From Comamonas sp. Y33R10-2 (lineage in GTDB: Bacteria > Pseudomonadota > Gammaproteobacteria > Burkholderiales > Burkholderiaceae_C), in contig NZ_CP079925.1 in the NCBI RefSeq assembly GCF_019355935.1, positions 1,178,001 to 1,242,000 on the forward strand: DNA of 64,000 bases, written 5' to 3'. Numbering within the stretch: the stretch's first letter is position 1; the number at the start of each line of letters is the position of its first letter. A program made the position numbers and the translations under genes. The notes under the pieces were generated by a model. It was not told the origin of the DNA, searched no databases, and worked only from the letters and a program-made list of their open reading frames with translations. This document shows, one piece after another, positions 49,169 through 57,475 of the stretch.

Positions 49169-50347
49169 ATGAAACAACCTACTTCTTTGAAGAACAAGAT
49201 CGCCATTGTGGGTGTGGGCGAGTCGGAAATAGGCCGCGTGCCGCACATGACCGGTTTGGGGCTAAATGCCCAAGCCTGCAAGCGGGCACTGGACGATGCG
49301 GGCCTGAAGGTCTCGGACATTGATGGTTTGCTGACTGCGTACTCATTCACAGAGCCTTACTTCATGCTGGGCTCGGTGATGTGCGAGTACCTAGGTATCC
49401 AGCCGCGCTTTAATGCGTCGATGGTGGTGGGCGGTGGCTCGCCGGCCATCATGCTCAAGCATGCCGCAGAAGCGATTGCATCCGGTCAGGCAGAAGTGAT
49501 TTTGGTGTGTGCTGGTGAAAACCGTGCTACCGGCCAGTCCCGCGATGCGGCTGTTTCTACGCTTCTGGCTGTGGGCCATCCGTATTTCGAGCAGCCGTAT
49601 GGTGGCTCTATCCCCGGCTACTACGCCATGATTGCGCAGCGCCATATGTATAAGTACGGCACGACTCGCGAGCAAATGGCCAGTGTCGCGGTGAACACCC
49701 GCGCCAACGCCTTGCTGCACCCCAATGCGCACATGAAAAAGCCCATCAGCATGGACGATGTGCTGTCGGCCAAACCGATTGCCGATCCGCTGGGCATGCT
49801 GGACTGCTGCTTGCTGTCGGATGCAGGTGGTGCCTTCATCGTGACCTCGGCCGAACGTGCCAAGGATCTGAAGTGCAAGCCGGTCTACTTGCAGGGTATT
49901 GGCGAGTTCCACACCCATGAGCACCTGATGTGTGCCCCCAGCCTTACGGAGTTCGGTGCTACTGAATCGGGTCGCGTGGCCTACGAGATGGCCGGTCTGG
50001 GACCCAAGGACATCGATGTGGCGCAGCTGTATGACTGCTTCTCCATCGTGCCCATCATTGAGCTGGAAGAGCTGGGCTTTGTAAAGCCGGGCGAGGGCGG
50101 TGCTTTCTTTGCCGAAGGTCGTGGCCGCGTCGGTGGCGATCTGCCCATCAACACCCACGGCGGCATGCTGAGCCATGCCCACGCAGGTGCAGCAGGCGGT
50201 TTGTTCGGCATCGTCGAGGCCGTTCGCCAGTTGCGTGGTGGCCTAGGCGAGCGGCAGGTTAACGGTGCCGAAGTGGCTTTGGTGCACAACGAAGGCGGCA
50301 TTTTGTCGTCGCACTGCACGATCATTCTGGCCAACGACAAGGGCTGA
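49169..50347 (+). CDS. Thiolase-like/SCP-x-type protein without nucleophilic cysteine (aldolase candidate)
   Basis: This 392-residue thiolase-fold protein has the lipid-transfer-type pattern IVGVGESEIGRVPHMTGLGLNAQACKRALDDAG, DIDVAQLYDCFSIVPIIELEELGF, INTHGGMLSHAHAGAAGGLFG and the C-terminal HNEGGILSSHCTIIL. At the usual nucleophile position (thiolase RLCGSG) it reads VVGGGSP, with G89 in place of Cys, so it is unlikely to run a Claisen thiolase cycle. Cys-less SCP-x homologues such as Ltp2 act as retro-aldolases with a DUF35 partner. The gene sits between DUF35 and a MaoC gene, as expected for a hydratase-aldolase module releasing a short acyl-CoA. Confidence 0.88.
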   Translation: MKQPTSLKNKIAIVGVGESEIGRVPHMTGLGLNAQACKRALDDAGLKVSDIDGLLTAYSFTEPYFMLGSVMCEYLGIQPRFNASMVVGGGSPAIMLKHAAEAIASGQAEVILVCAGENRATGQSRDAAVSTLLAVGHPYFEQPYGGSIPGYYAMIAQRHMYKYGTTREQMASVAVNTRANALLHPNAHMKKPISMDDVLSAKPIADPLGMLDCCLLSDAGGAFIVTSAERAKDLKCKPVYLQGIGEFHTHEHLMCAPSLTEFGATESGRVAYEMAGLGPKDIDVAQLYDCFSIVPIIELEELGFVKPGEGGAFFAEGRGRVGGDLPINTHGGMLSHAHAGAAGGLFGIVEAVRQLRGGLGERQVNGAEVALVHNEGGILSSHCTIILANDKG

Positions 50348-50398
50348 GTACGCCCAGACGCCTGAACCTTTCTATTAAAAATATCTGAGACAAAAACT

Positions 50399-50869
50399 AT
50401 GAGCACAGCAGCCACACCCCGCGGTCGTTACTTTGAAGACTTCTCCATCGGTGAAGAAATCCGTACCCCTGCGCGGACCATTACCCAAACTGACATCGTG
50501 AATTTCGCCTGCCTGTCGGGCGACTTCAACGAAGTACACACCAACCACGAGTACCTGAAGACCACCCCATTTGGCCAGCCCATTGCCCACGGTCCACTGG
50601 TCTATGCCGTGGCGGCAGGTCTGCAGTACGCCAGCGGCGTGAACGACGGTACGCTGATTGCGCTGCTGCAGGTCGACAACTGGCGCATGCTCAAACCCGT
50701 GTTCCACGGCGACACCATCCACATGGTCTCAAAGGTGCTGGAGAGCAAGCTGTCGTCCAAGGGTGACCGTGGTGTGGTGAAGTTCGAGCGCTCGGTCATC
50801 AACCAACGCGGTGAGATCGTCCAGCAAATGGAATCCAAGTACCTCTATAAGTGCCGCCCACAGGCTTAA
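50399..50869 (+). CDS. MaoC family enoyl-CoA hydratase
   Basis: This 156-residue single hot-dog protein keeps the R-hydratase motif S-G-D42-F-N44-E-V-H47, with FGQPIAHGPLVYAVAAGLQ supplying the wall of the acyl pocket. It hydrates a 2-enoyl-CoA to the (R)-3-hydroxyacyl-CoA. Placed directly after the DUF35/aldolase-like pair, it would make the beta-hydroxyacyl-CoA that the aldolase cleaves, and the dyad-less MaoC at 48231 could be its partner. The start is preceded by 51 bp with a poor ribosome-binding site. Confidence 0.9.
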   Translation: MSTAATPRGRYFEDFSIGEEIRTPARTITQTDIVNFACLSGDFNEVHTNHEYLKTTPFGQPIAHGPLVYAVAAGLQYASGVNDGTLIALLQVDNWRMLKPVFHGDTIHMVSKVLESKLSSKGDRGVVKFERSVINQRGEIVQQMESKYLYKCRPQA

Positions 50870-50982
50870 GAGCAGCCTGGCGACGCTGATCGCCCCCTCT
50901 TGAAAGCACCACGGCGTGTGCATGTCACATGCTGTGAGGGGAGGGTGCGTCTTGACGGAAACAACAATAGAGAACTAGAGCC

Positions 50983-52227
50983 ATGTCACAGACCACTTTG
51001 GATTCACCACTAAGCGACTTGCCACTGCGCAACGCCCCGAGCCTAGATTTTTTGACAGGCGTCAAAGTGCTGGACCTGACCACATCGATCGCAGGGCCCT
51101 ATGCAGGTCAGTTGCTGGCCGATATGGGCGCCACGGTGCTCAAGGTGGAAAAGCCCAAGGGCGGTGACGATGCCCGCGCCTGGGGCCCTCCGTTCCTGCA
51201 CGGTGAATCGCTGTGGTTCATGGCTGTGAACCGTGGCAAGCAGAGCATGACACTGGACTTCAGCCAGCCAGAAGGCAAAGCCGTACTGGAGCAACTGGTG
51301 GGCCAGTGCGATGTCATCTTGTTGAACTTGGTCGCCCGTGTTCAGCGCAAGCTGGGTGTGGATGCCGCTACGCTGCGTGCCATCAACCCCAAGCTGATTC
51401 ACCTGTCGCTGACAGGCTTTGGCTTGCAAGGCGAACGTGCCGATATGCCTTGCTACGACCTGATTGCCGAAGGTTACTCAGGTGTGATGGATTTGACCGG
51501 AGAGCTGGAAAACGGTCCGCAAAAAGTCGGCACCCCCGCTGCCGATATGCTCTCGGGCCACGATGCCGCCATGGCCGTGATTGCCGCTTTGTACCGCCGC
51601 CAGCGTGATGGCGTGGGCTGCAGCATTGATATCTCGATGGTGGAGTCGATGTCGCGTTTTATGTCGCCGCGCTTGATGCCGCATCTTGGCTCGGGTGAGA
51701 TGTACCGCCGCTCCGGTGGCCGTGACAGTGTGATTGCCATCTACCAGGTATTCGAAACCGCGGATGACCCGATGACGCTGGGCCTGGGTAATGACGCCAT
51801 CTGGAAGCGTTTCTGGGACACCGTAGGCCAGCCCGAAGTGGCGCAAAACCCCGCCTACGCCAGCAATGCGCAGCGGCGCGAAGCCCGCCCCGAGTTGGTC
51901 GAAATGATTGCCAAGGTGCTGGTGACCAAACAGCGTGCCGAGTGGCTGGGTTTGTTTACCCAAGCCCGTGTGCCTGCAGGTCCCATCCAGCGACTGGACG
52001 AGTTGGCCCGCGACAAAGCCTTGCAAGACGCTGGCTTTATTTACCGTACCCAGGGGGCGGATGGCGAGATCCCGCAAGTGGGATTGGGCATTCGCTTCGA
52101 CGGCCAGACCGAAGGCACTCAGGTGCCACCGCCCAAGTTGGGCGCTGACACCCAAACCGTTTTAGAGGACTGGCTCGCACTGGACGAGTCGGCCATTACT
52201 CAGCTTCGCGCACAAGCCATTATTTAA
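50983..52227 (+). CDS. CaiB/BaiF class III CoA-transferase (copy 2)
   Basis: This 414-residue protein shows the class III pattern VKVLDLTTSIAGPYAGQLLADMGATVLKVEKPKGGDDAR, then FMAVNRGKQSMTLDFSQPEG, LTGFGLQGERADMPCYDLIAEG and the catalytic aspartate D188 in GTPAADMLSGHDAAMAVIAAL. It is more distant from copy 1 and probably uses another substrate or donor. It is 11 bp before the BadI/MenB-like gene, so CoA activation and that step may be linked. Cytoplasmic. Confidence 0.92.
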   Translation: MSQTTLDSPLSDLPLRNAPSLDFLTGVKVLDLTTSIAGPYAGQLLADMGATVLKVEKPKGGDDARAWGPPFLHGESLWFMAVNRGKQSMTLDFSQPEGKAVLEQLVGQCDVILLNLVARVQRKLGVDAATLRAINPKLIHLSLTGFGLQGERADMPCYDLIAEGYSGVMDLTGELENGPQKVGTPAADMLSGHDAAMAVIAALYRRQRDGVGCSIDISMVESMSRFMSPRLMPHLGSGEMYRRSGGRDSVIAIYQVFETADDPMTLGLGNDAIWKRFWDTVGQPEVAQNPAYASNAQRREARPELVEMIAKVLVTKQRAEWLGLFTQARVPAGPIQRLDELARDKALQDAGFIYRTQGADGEIPQVGLGIRFDGQTEGTQVPPPKLGADTQTVLEDWLALDESAITQLRAQAII

Positions 52228-52237
52228 GGAGACCACC

Positions 52238-53020
52238 ATGCAGCAATTCGAAGAAATCATTTATAGCGAAGACGGTCCTATTGCCACGATCACGCTGAAC
52301 CGTCCCCATGACGGCAATATGTTCACAGCCAAGATGTGCCACGAAATCCGTGACTGCATCAACGAAATCCGCCGTGAGACCCGCACCCGCGTGGTGGTGT
52401 TGACGGGCGCTGGCGACAAGTTCTTTTGCACCGGTGGCCGCAAGGATGGAATGGAAGAAACGCTGTTGTACGCCGGCGTGTTGCCTACGCTGGAAATGTA
52501 CGAATCCATCGACAAGCTGCAAAAGCCGGTGATTGCCAGTGTCAACGGCTTTGCGGTGGGCGGAGGCAATGTGCTGCAGATGGTGTGCGATGTGACCATT
52601 GCCAAGGAAAGCGCGGTATTTCGCCAGGTGGGGCCGATGGTGGGCAGCTTTGACGCGGGCTACGGCACTTGGTATCTGGAAGACCTGGTGGGTAAGAAGC
52701 GCGCCAAGGAGATGTGGTACTCCAACCCCAAGCTCAGCGCCAAGGAAGCTAAGGAATGGGGACTGGTCAACCGCGTGGTGCCTGACGAGCAGCTGGCGGT
52801 AGAAACTAAGAAGTTTGCGCTGGAAATTGCGGACCGCGGAGCATTCGCACTGGCCTCCATCAAGGGCGCTTTCAATGCCCGCCACGGTGGTGTATCCGGC
52901 CTGTCGCGCATGGCCCATGACTTACTGCTGCGTGGCTACCTCGATACCAAAGAGCATGACGAAATGGCGGCTGCTTTCGCAGAGCGTCGCAGTCCTGATG
53001 CCAGCAAGTTTGGTCAGTAA
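52238..53020 (+). CDS. Crotonase-family hydrolase, BadI/MenB-like (ring-cleavage candidate)
   Basis: This 260-residue crotonase has the oxyanion segment FAVGGGNVLQMVCDVTIAKESAVFRQ and, in the catalytic loop, VGPMVGSFDAGYGTWYLEDLVGKKRAKEMWY (Gly-Ser-x-Asp-x-Gly-Tyr-Gly at 136-143). That loop is the signature of MenB and BadI, not of simple enoyl-CoA hydratases, which carry a Glu in LPE there. BadI opens 2-oxocyclohexanecarboxyl-CoA to pimeloyl-CoA by adding water, and has the same length (260). Flanked by CoA-transferase and acyl-CoA ligase genes, it may open a beta-keto alicyclic ring. MenB is excluded as role since no menaquinone genes are near. Confidence 0.8.
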   Translation: MQQFEEIIYSEDGPIATITLNRPHDGNMFTAKMCHEIRDCINEIRRETRTRVVVLTGAGDKFFCTGGRKDGMEETLLYAGVLPTLEMYESIDKLQKPVIASVNGFAVGGGNVLQMVCDVTIAKESAVFRQVGPMVGSFDAGYGTWYLEDLVGKKRAKEMWYSNPKLSAKEAKEWGLVNRVVPDEQLAVETKKFALEIADRGAFALASIKGAFNARHGGVSGLSRMAHDLLLRGYLDTKEHDEMAAAFAERRSPDASKFGQ

Positions 53021-53054
53021 TTTCAGCAAACGATAGACCACGAGGAGGCCCGTG

Positions 53055-54737
53055 ATGTCCCATTTGCTGACGTTGCATAACCCGGCGCAGTCGAGCTTGC
53101 TCTATCGCAAGCGCGTCTGGCAAAACACCACGATGTATGGCTTGGTGCGCAAGCATGCCAGCGAGCGATCGGCTGCTTTTGCGGTGCGGGACAACCAGCG
53201 CCGCCTGACTTGGCACGCACTGCTGCAGTGGGTAGATACGGTGGCCGCTGCGCTGCATGCCAGTGGGCTGCGCACCGGCGACCGGGTGGCCGTATGGCTG
53301 CCCAATCGGCTGGAAAACGTGGTCATTCAACTGGCCTGCTCGCGCAACGGCTATGTTTGCAACCCCTCGCTGCACCAGAACTACACCGTTGCCGAAATCC
53401 TGACGTTGCTGCAGCGCATCGACTGCAAAGCCTTGTTTGCCCAGATCGGCTGGGGCGCAGACGCCAAACAGTACGATGTGTTCGCCCAGGCACAAGGGCT
53501 GGGCCATATCAAGCGGATGTTTGCACTGCCAGCACTGAATGCCGGTGACTCCGCTTTGCCCCTCGGTACGCAGCCGATGCCGCAGCCTGGCGATGTGTCA
53601 CTGTCTGAGTTGCCCGCAGCCAGTGAAGATCCTGATCAAGTGGTGTACCTGGCTTTTACCAGTGGCACCACTGGCGCGCCGAAGGGCGTCATGCACAGCG
53701 ATAACACTTTGCTGGCCAATGGCCGCTCGTTGTCGAAGGACTGGAACCAGGACGCGAACACGGTCTTGTTAACGCTCAGTCCTATGAGCCACCACATTGG
53801 GACTGTGGCGTTGGAGCAGGTGTTGGTCACCGGGTGTGAGCTGGTGATGTTGGATGGCACGGCTGGTGTGCCTGCACTGGACTGGTTGCAGCAAACCGGT
53901 GCGACTTATGTGATGGGGGTACCCACGCATGCGATGGACTTGATCCAGGAGGTGGATAAACGCCAGTTGCAGAAACTGGGCAATGTGCGTGTGTTCTATA
54001 TGGCGGGTGCACCCATCCCGACTGAAACCGCATCCCGCCTGCTGGCCCTAGGCGCCACTCCGCAAAACGTTTATGGCATGACCGAGTGCGGCTCGCACCA
54101 GTACACCTTGCCTCATGACCCCGTGGAAGTCATTACCACCACCTGTGGTAAGCATTGCCATGGCTACGAGGTGCGCTTGTTTGACCAAGAGAATCCTGAC
54201 CGGGAAGTGGTGCAAGGTGAAGTGGGCGAAATCGGTGGCCGTGGTGGTCTGCTGATGCTGGGCTACTTCAACAATCAGACAGCCACCGAAGGTTCGTTCA
54301 ATGCGGGCGGCTGGTTCATGAGCGGTGATCTGGGTCGCTTTGATGCCAACGGCAACCTGGAAATTGTCGGTCGAAAGAAGGACTTGATCATTCGCGGCGG
54401 CCACAACATCCACCCGGCCCACATCGAGGAATACGCCCACCGCCATATGGCTGTCAAAAAGGCGGCGGCTTTTGGCGTGCCCGATGAACGACTGGGCGAG
54501 AAAGTGTGTTTGGCATTGATTGCCCCCGAAAACGCACCCCAAGCCCAGGACATGCTGCAGCACTTGGCGGCAGAGGGGCTGTCGAAATTCGACATGCCCG
54601 AGTTCTACATCGTGCTGCCCGAGTTTCCGCTCACTCCCAGCGGAAAAATTCTCAAACGTGAATTGATTGAGTGGGTCAAGTCTGGCCGTATTCAACCCCA
54701 ACCTGTGCGCTATCGCGCCCCCGAGGTGGTCGCATGA
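53055..54737 (+). CDS. AMP-forming acyl-CoA ligase (cyclohexanecarboxylate-CoA-ligase-like)
   Basis: This 560-residue adenylate-forming enzyme has the P-loop-like AFTSGTTGAPKGVMHS, the A5 motif VYGMTECGSHQYT, GWFMSGDLGRFDANGNLEIVGRKKDLIIRGGHNIHPAHIEE and the catalytic lysine motif PLTPSGKILKRELIEW. It converts a carboxylic acid, ATP and CoA to acyl-CoA. Homologues of this sub-branch are often labelled cyclohexanecarboxylate-CoA ligase. ATG 53055 is preferred because GAGGAGG lies 6 bp upstream; a GTG precedes it. Its stop overlaps the next start (ATGA), coupling it to the enoyl-CoA hydratase. Confidence 0.9.
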   Translation: MSHLLTLHNPAQSSLLYRKRVWQNTTMYGLVRKHASERSAAFAVRDNQRRLTWHALLQWVDTVAAALHASGLRTGDRVAVWLPNRLENVVIQLACSRNGYVCNPSLHQNYTVAEILTLLQRIDCKALFAQIGWGADAKQYDVFAQAQGLGHIKRMFALPALNAGDSALPLGTQPMPQPGDVSLSELPAASEDPDQVVYLAFTSGTTGAPKGVMHSDNTLLANGRSLSKDWNQDANTVLLTLSPMSHHIGTVALEQVLVTGCELVMLDGTAGVPALDWLQQTGATYVMGVPTHAMDLIQEVDKRQLQKLGNVRVFYMAGAPIPTETASRLLALGATPQNVYGMTECGSHQYTLPHDPVEVITTTCGKHCHGYEVRLFDQENPDREVVQGEVGEIGGRGGLLMLGYFNNQTATEGSFNAGGWFMSGDLGRFDANGNLEIVGRKKDLIIRGGHNIHPAHIEEYAHRHMAVKKAAAFGVPDERLGEKVCLALIAPENAPQAQDMLQHLAAEGLSKFDMPEFYIVLPEFPLTPSGKILKRELIEWVKSGRIQPQPVRYRAPEVVA

Positions 54738-55498
54738 TTGAACTGAAATACGACGAAGAATTTGCGGTGCTGACAATTCGCCGCCCGCAAGCGCTGAATG
54801 CCTTGAGCTTTTCGCTGATCGAAGACATTGGAAAAGCCATCACGGAAGCAGGGCGCTCCAAGGCTCGTGCGCTGATCATCACCGGAGAAGGCGAGAAATC
54901 GTTTTGCGCGGGCGCTGACATCAAAGAGCTGCAGCAGCGCAGCCTCAAAGAGCAGCGCGAAGGTGCGGAACTGGGCCAGGCGGTGTTCGCACAGCTGGAT
55001 CGTCTGAGTATTCCTTCGATTGCCGTGGTCAATGGCTTTGCGTTTGGTGGTGGCTGCGAGTTGGCGCTGGCGTGCACGCTGCGCCTAGCACTGCAGAACG
55101 CCAAGTTTGGATTGCCGGAAGTGAAGCTGGGCCTGATCCCCGGTTATGGCGGAACCCAGCGCCTGCCTCGCTTGGTGGGGACGGGGCGGGCGCTGGAGTT
55201 GGTCATGACAGGCCGCACGGTCAAAGCCGATGAGGCGTTGGCCATCGGCCTAGTCAACCGCATCGTAGAAGGACAGGTGGTTGAGGCTGGCAAAGCTTAC
55301 GCCCGTGAGTTCACTGGCCACAGCCTGCGGGCCCTGCAGTTTGCCCGAGAAGCCGTGCTGCGTGCAGCCGACCTGCCGCTGTATGAGGGGCTGCGCCTGG
55401 AGGCCGATCTGTCCACGCTGGCCTATCGCACGGCCGACGCTGAAGAGGGCATGCAAGCCTTTGTGGACAAGCGTCCCGCAGTTTTCCAAGACCAATAA
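54734..55498 (+). CDS. Enoyl-CoA hydratase/isomerase
   Basis: This 254-residue crotonase keeps both catalytic glutamates of hydratases, E109 in GGGCELALAC and E129 in FGLPEVKLGLIPGYGG, and the oxyanion motif CAGADIKEL. It should hydrate a trans-2-enoyl-CoA to the (S)-3-hydroxyacyl-CoA. The frame is open to 54671, inside the ligase gene, but ATG 54734 gives an ATGA overlap and a normal family N terminus (MIELKYDEEFAVLTI). In a BadI-like setting it would take the role of BadK, hydrating a cyclohexene-carboxyl-CoA. Confidence 0.92.
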   Translation: MIELKYDEEFAVLTIRRPQALNALSFSLIEDIGKAITEAGRSKARALIITGEGEKSFCAGADIKELQQRSLKEQREGAELGQAVFAQLDRLSIPSIAVVNGFAFGGGCELALACTLRLALQNAKFGLPEVKLGLIPGYGGTQRLPRLVGTGRALELVMTGRTVKADEALAIGLVNRIVEGQVVEAGKAYAREFTGHSLRALQFAREAVLRAADLPLYEGLRLEADLSTLAYRTADAEEGMQAFVDKRPAVFQDQ

Positions 55499-55524
55499 GC
55501 CAGAACAACAGGGAGACAAATCGT

Positions 55525-56271
55525 ATGAGCAAAGCTTGTATTGTGGTTACAGGTGCCAGCAAGGGCATTGGCGCTGCCATTGCGCTGACGCTGGCCGAGC
55601 AGGGCTACCACGTGGCATGCCTTTCACGCTCTGGAGCGGCGCCCTCGCTCGAAGGTACCAGTGCCGAAGTGAGTGCGCGATTGATCGCCGGACGCGCTGA
55701 TGTGTCGAAGCCGGAAACGATGGCGCAGGCTTTGAAGCAACTCAAGGATGCTGACTGGCAGATCAAGGGCTTGGTCAACAACGCTGGCCTGCATGTGGAT
55801 TCACCATCCGCCACATTGCCGCTGGATCAGTGGCAACTGATGATGGACATGAATGCCACCTCGGTGCTCACCGCTTGCCAAGCTGCCTACCCCTACCTTT
55901 TGGAAAACCAAGGTGGGATGATTGTCAACATCGGCTCCTTCTTTGAAAAGCTGGGCGTCAAACGCAATGTGGCGTATTGCGCCAGCAAGGCGGCGGTAGG
56001 TGCAATTACCCGTTGTTTGGCTGCCGAGTGGGGCGGCAAGGGCATTCGCGTCATGAACGTGGCCCCCGGTTACATCGAGACCGATTTGAATGCGGACGCT
56101 ATGGGCGAAGACAGCCCGCTGCGCCAATACCTAGCCAAGCGCATTCCCGGCGGTGTGCCCGGTAAGTCCAAGGATGTGGGGGCACTGGTGGCCAGCATGT
56201 TTGGCCCTGCAGGTGCTTTCCTCAGTGGCGAGACCATCTATATCGATGGTGGTCAAAGCATTGCGCACTAA
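55525..56271 (+). CDS. SDR-family 3-hydroxyacyl-CoA dehydrogenase candidate (BadH-like position)
   Basis: This 248-residue classical SDR has VTGASKGIG (8-16), NNAG at about 85, the catalytic S138, Y151 and K155 (VAYCASK), and ends SGETIYIDGGQSI, as in FabG/BadH-type enzymes using NAD(P). In the cluster it would oxidise a 2- or 3-hydroxyacyl-CoA to the keto form needed by the BadI-like hydrolase. It is 26 bp after the hydratase and 12 bp before an acyl-CoA dehydrogenase, with a GGGAGA box before the start. Substrate is inferred from neighbours only. Confidence 0.85.
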   Translation: MSKACIVVTGASKGIGAAIALTLAEQGYHVACLSRSGAAPSLEGTSAEVSARLIAGRADVSKPETMAQALKQLKDADWQIKGLVNNAGLHVDSPSATLPLDQWQLMMDMNATSVLTACQAAYPYLLENQGGMIVNIGSFFEKLGVKRNVAYCASKAAVGAITRCLAAEWGGKGIRVMNVAPGYIETDLNADAMGEDSPLRQYLAKRIPGGVPGKSKDVGALVASMFGPAGAFLSGETIYIDGGQSIAH

Positions 56272-56283
56272 GGAGCTGCTGCC

Positions 56284-57450
56284 ATGAATATCTTGCAAAG
56301 CATGGATGAGCGCATCGCGCTCAACGACGAAGAACGCATGCTGCTCGACAGCGTCAAAGCCCTGTGCCAGGACCAGATTGCACCCAAAGCTGAGCACTAC
56401 GACCGCACGGCTGAGTTCCCATGGGAGAACGTCAAGGCCATCAATCAGCTGGGTTTGAACGCCATGTTCATCCCTGAGGAATATGGCGGCGCGCAAATGT
56501 CGTACACGGCTTATCTGGCCTGCGCTCGCGAGATCAGCAAGGCCTGTGCTGCCACTGGCATCATCTGGGCCACCAACTACCACGGCATGAAGCCGCTGAT
56601 CGACTGGGGAAACGAAGAGCAAAAGCAGCGCCTGCTGCCGCGCATTGCTGAAGGCGGTCTGGGTGCGCTGGCGATCACCGAGCCCGGCGCCGGCTCGGAC
56701 GCCACCGGTATGCGCACCACTTTCCGTGAAGAAGGTGATGAGATCGTCATCAACGGTGGCAAGACCTTTATCACCAATGGCGATGTAGCCGATCTGTACC
56801 TGCTGTTTGGCAAATGGGAAGGTATTGCCAACGCCAAAGAGGCGATCTCGGTATTGATCCTAGAAAAGGGCACACCCGGTCTGTCCGTGGTGCGCCTCGA
56901 AGACAAGATGGGGCACCGGGCTTCCAGCACTGCCACACTGGCGTTTGATAACTGCCGCGTGCCACGTGCCAACCTGCTGGGCAGCCCCGGCGATGGCCTG
57001 AAGATTTTGTTTGCATCGTTGAATAAATCCCGCCCCAGCGTGGCAGCCCACGCCTCGGGTATCGCCCGCGCTGCATTTGAAGATGCCACGGCTTATATCA
57101 ACGAACGCCGCCAATCTGGAAAGCGCATTCTGGAGTTCCAGGGCATCCAGTTCATGCTGGCCGATTTGGCTTCTGAAATGTCTCTGGTAGAGAGCTATCT
57201 GTGGCAGCTGGCGGCCCGTATCGACAACGGTGCCAAGGACTTCGGCATCGACGCCTCGTTGCTGAAAATGCGCGCCACCGACCTGGCCATGCGCGTAACC
57301 ACCGACGGCGTGCAGCTGCTGGGCGGCTATGGCTACTGTAAAGACTTCCGCATGGAGCGCCTGATGCGCGACGCCAAGATCACCCAGATCTGGGAAGGCA
57401 CCAACCAGGTCCACCGCCAGCTCATCGGCCGCAGCTTTTTGCAGCGCTAA
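56284..57450 (+). CDS. Acyl-CoA dehydrogenase (canonical)
   Basis: This 388-residue FAD enzyme has FIPEEYGGAQMSYTAYLACAREISKACAATG, ALAITEPGAGSDATGMRTTFREEGD, the FAD stretch GHRASSTATLAFDNCRVPRANLLG, and near the C terminus the motif ITQIWEGTNQVHRQLIGRSF with the catalytic Glu in the usual position. It makes an alpha,beta double bond in an acyl-CoA and passes electrons to ETF. In the ligase/hydratase/SDR group it would match the role of AliB-like dehydrogenases. It lies 25 bp before the 3-hydroxyacyl-CoA dehydrogenase gene. Confidence 0.93.
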   Translation: MNILQSMDERIALNDEERMLLDSVKALCQDQIAPKAEHYDRTAEFPWENVKAINQLGLNAMFIPEEYGGAQMSYTAYLACAREISKACAATGIIWATNYHGMKPLIDWGNEEQKQRLLPRIAEGGLGALAITEPGAGSDATGMRTTFREEGDEIVINGGKTFITNGDVADLYLLFGKWEGIANAKEAISVLILEKGTPGLSVVRLEDKMGHRASSTATLAFDNCRVPRANLLGSPGDGLKILFASLNKSRPSVAAHASGIARAAFEDATAYINERRQSGKRILEFQGIQFMLADLASEMSLVESYLWQLAARIDNGAKDFGIDASLLKMRATDLAMRVTTDGVQLLGGYGYCKDFRMERLMRDAKITQIWEGTNQVHRQLIGRSFLQR

Positions 57451-57475
57451 GACACCACACATTAGGAGACACCAC

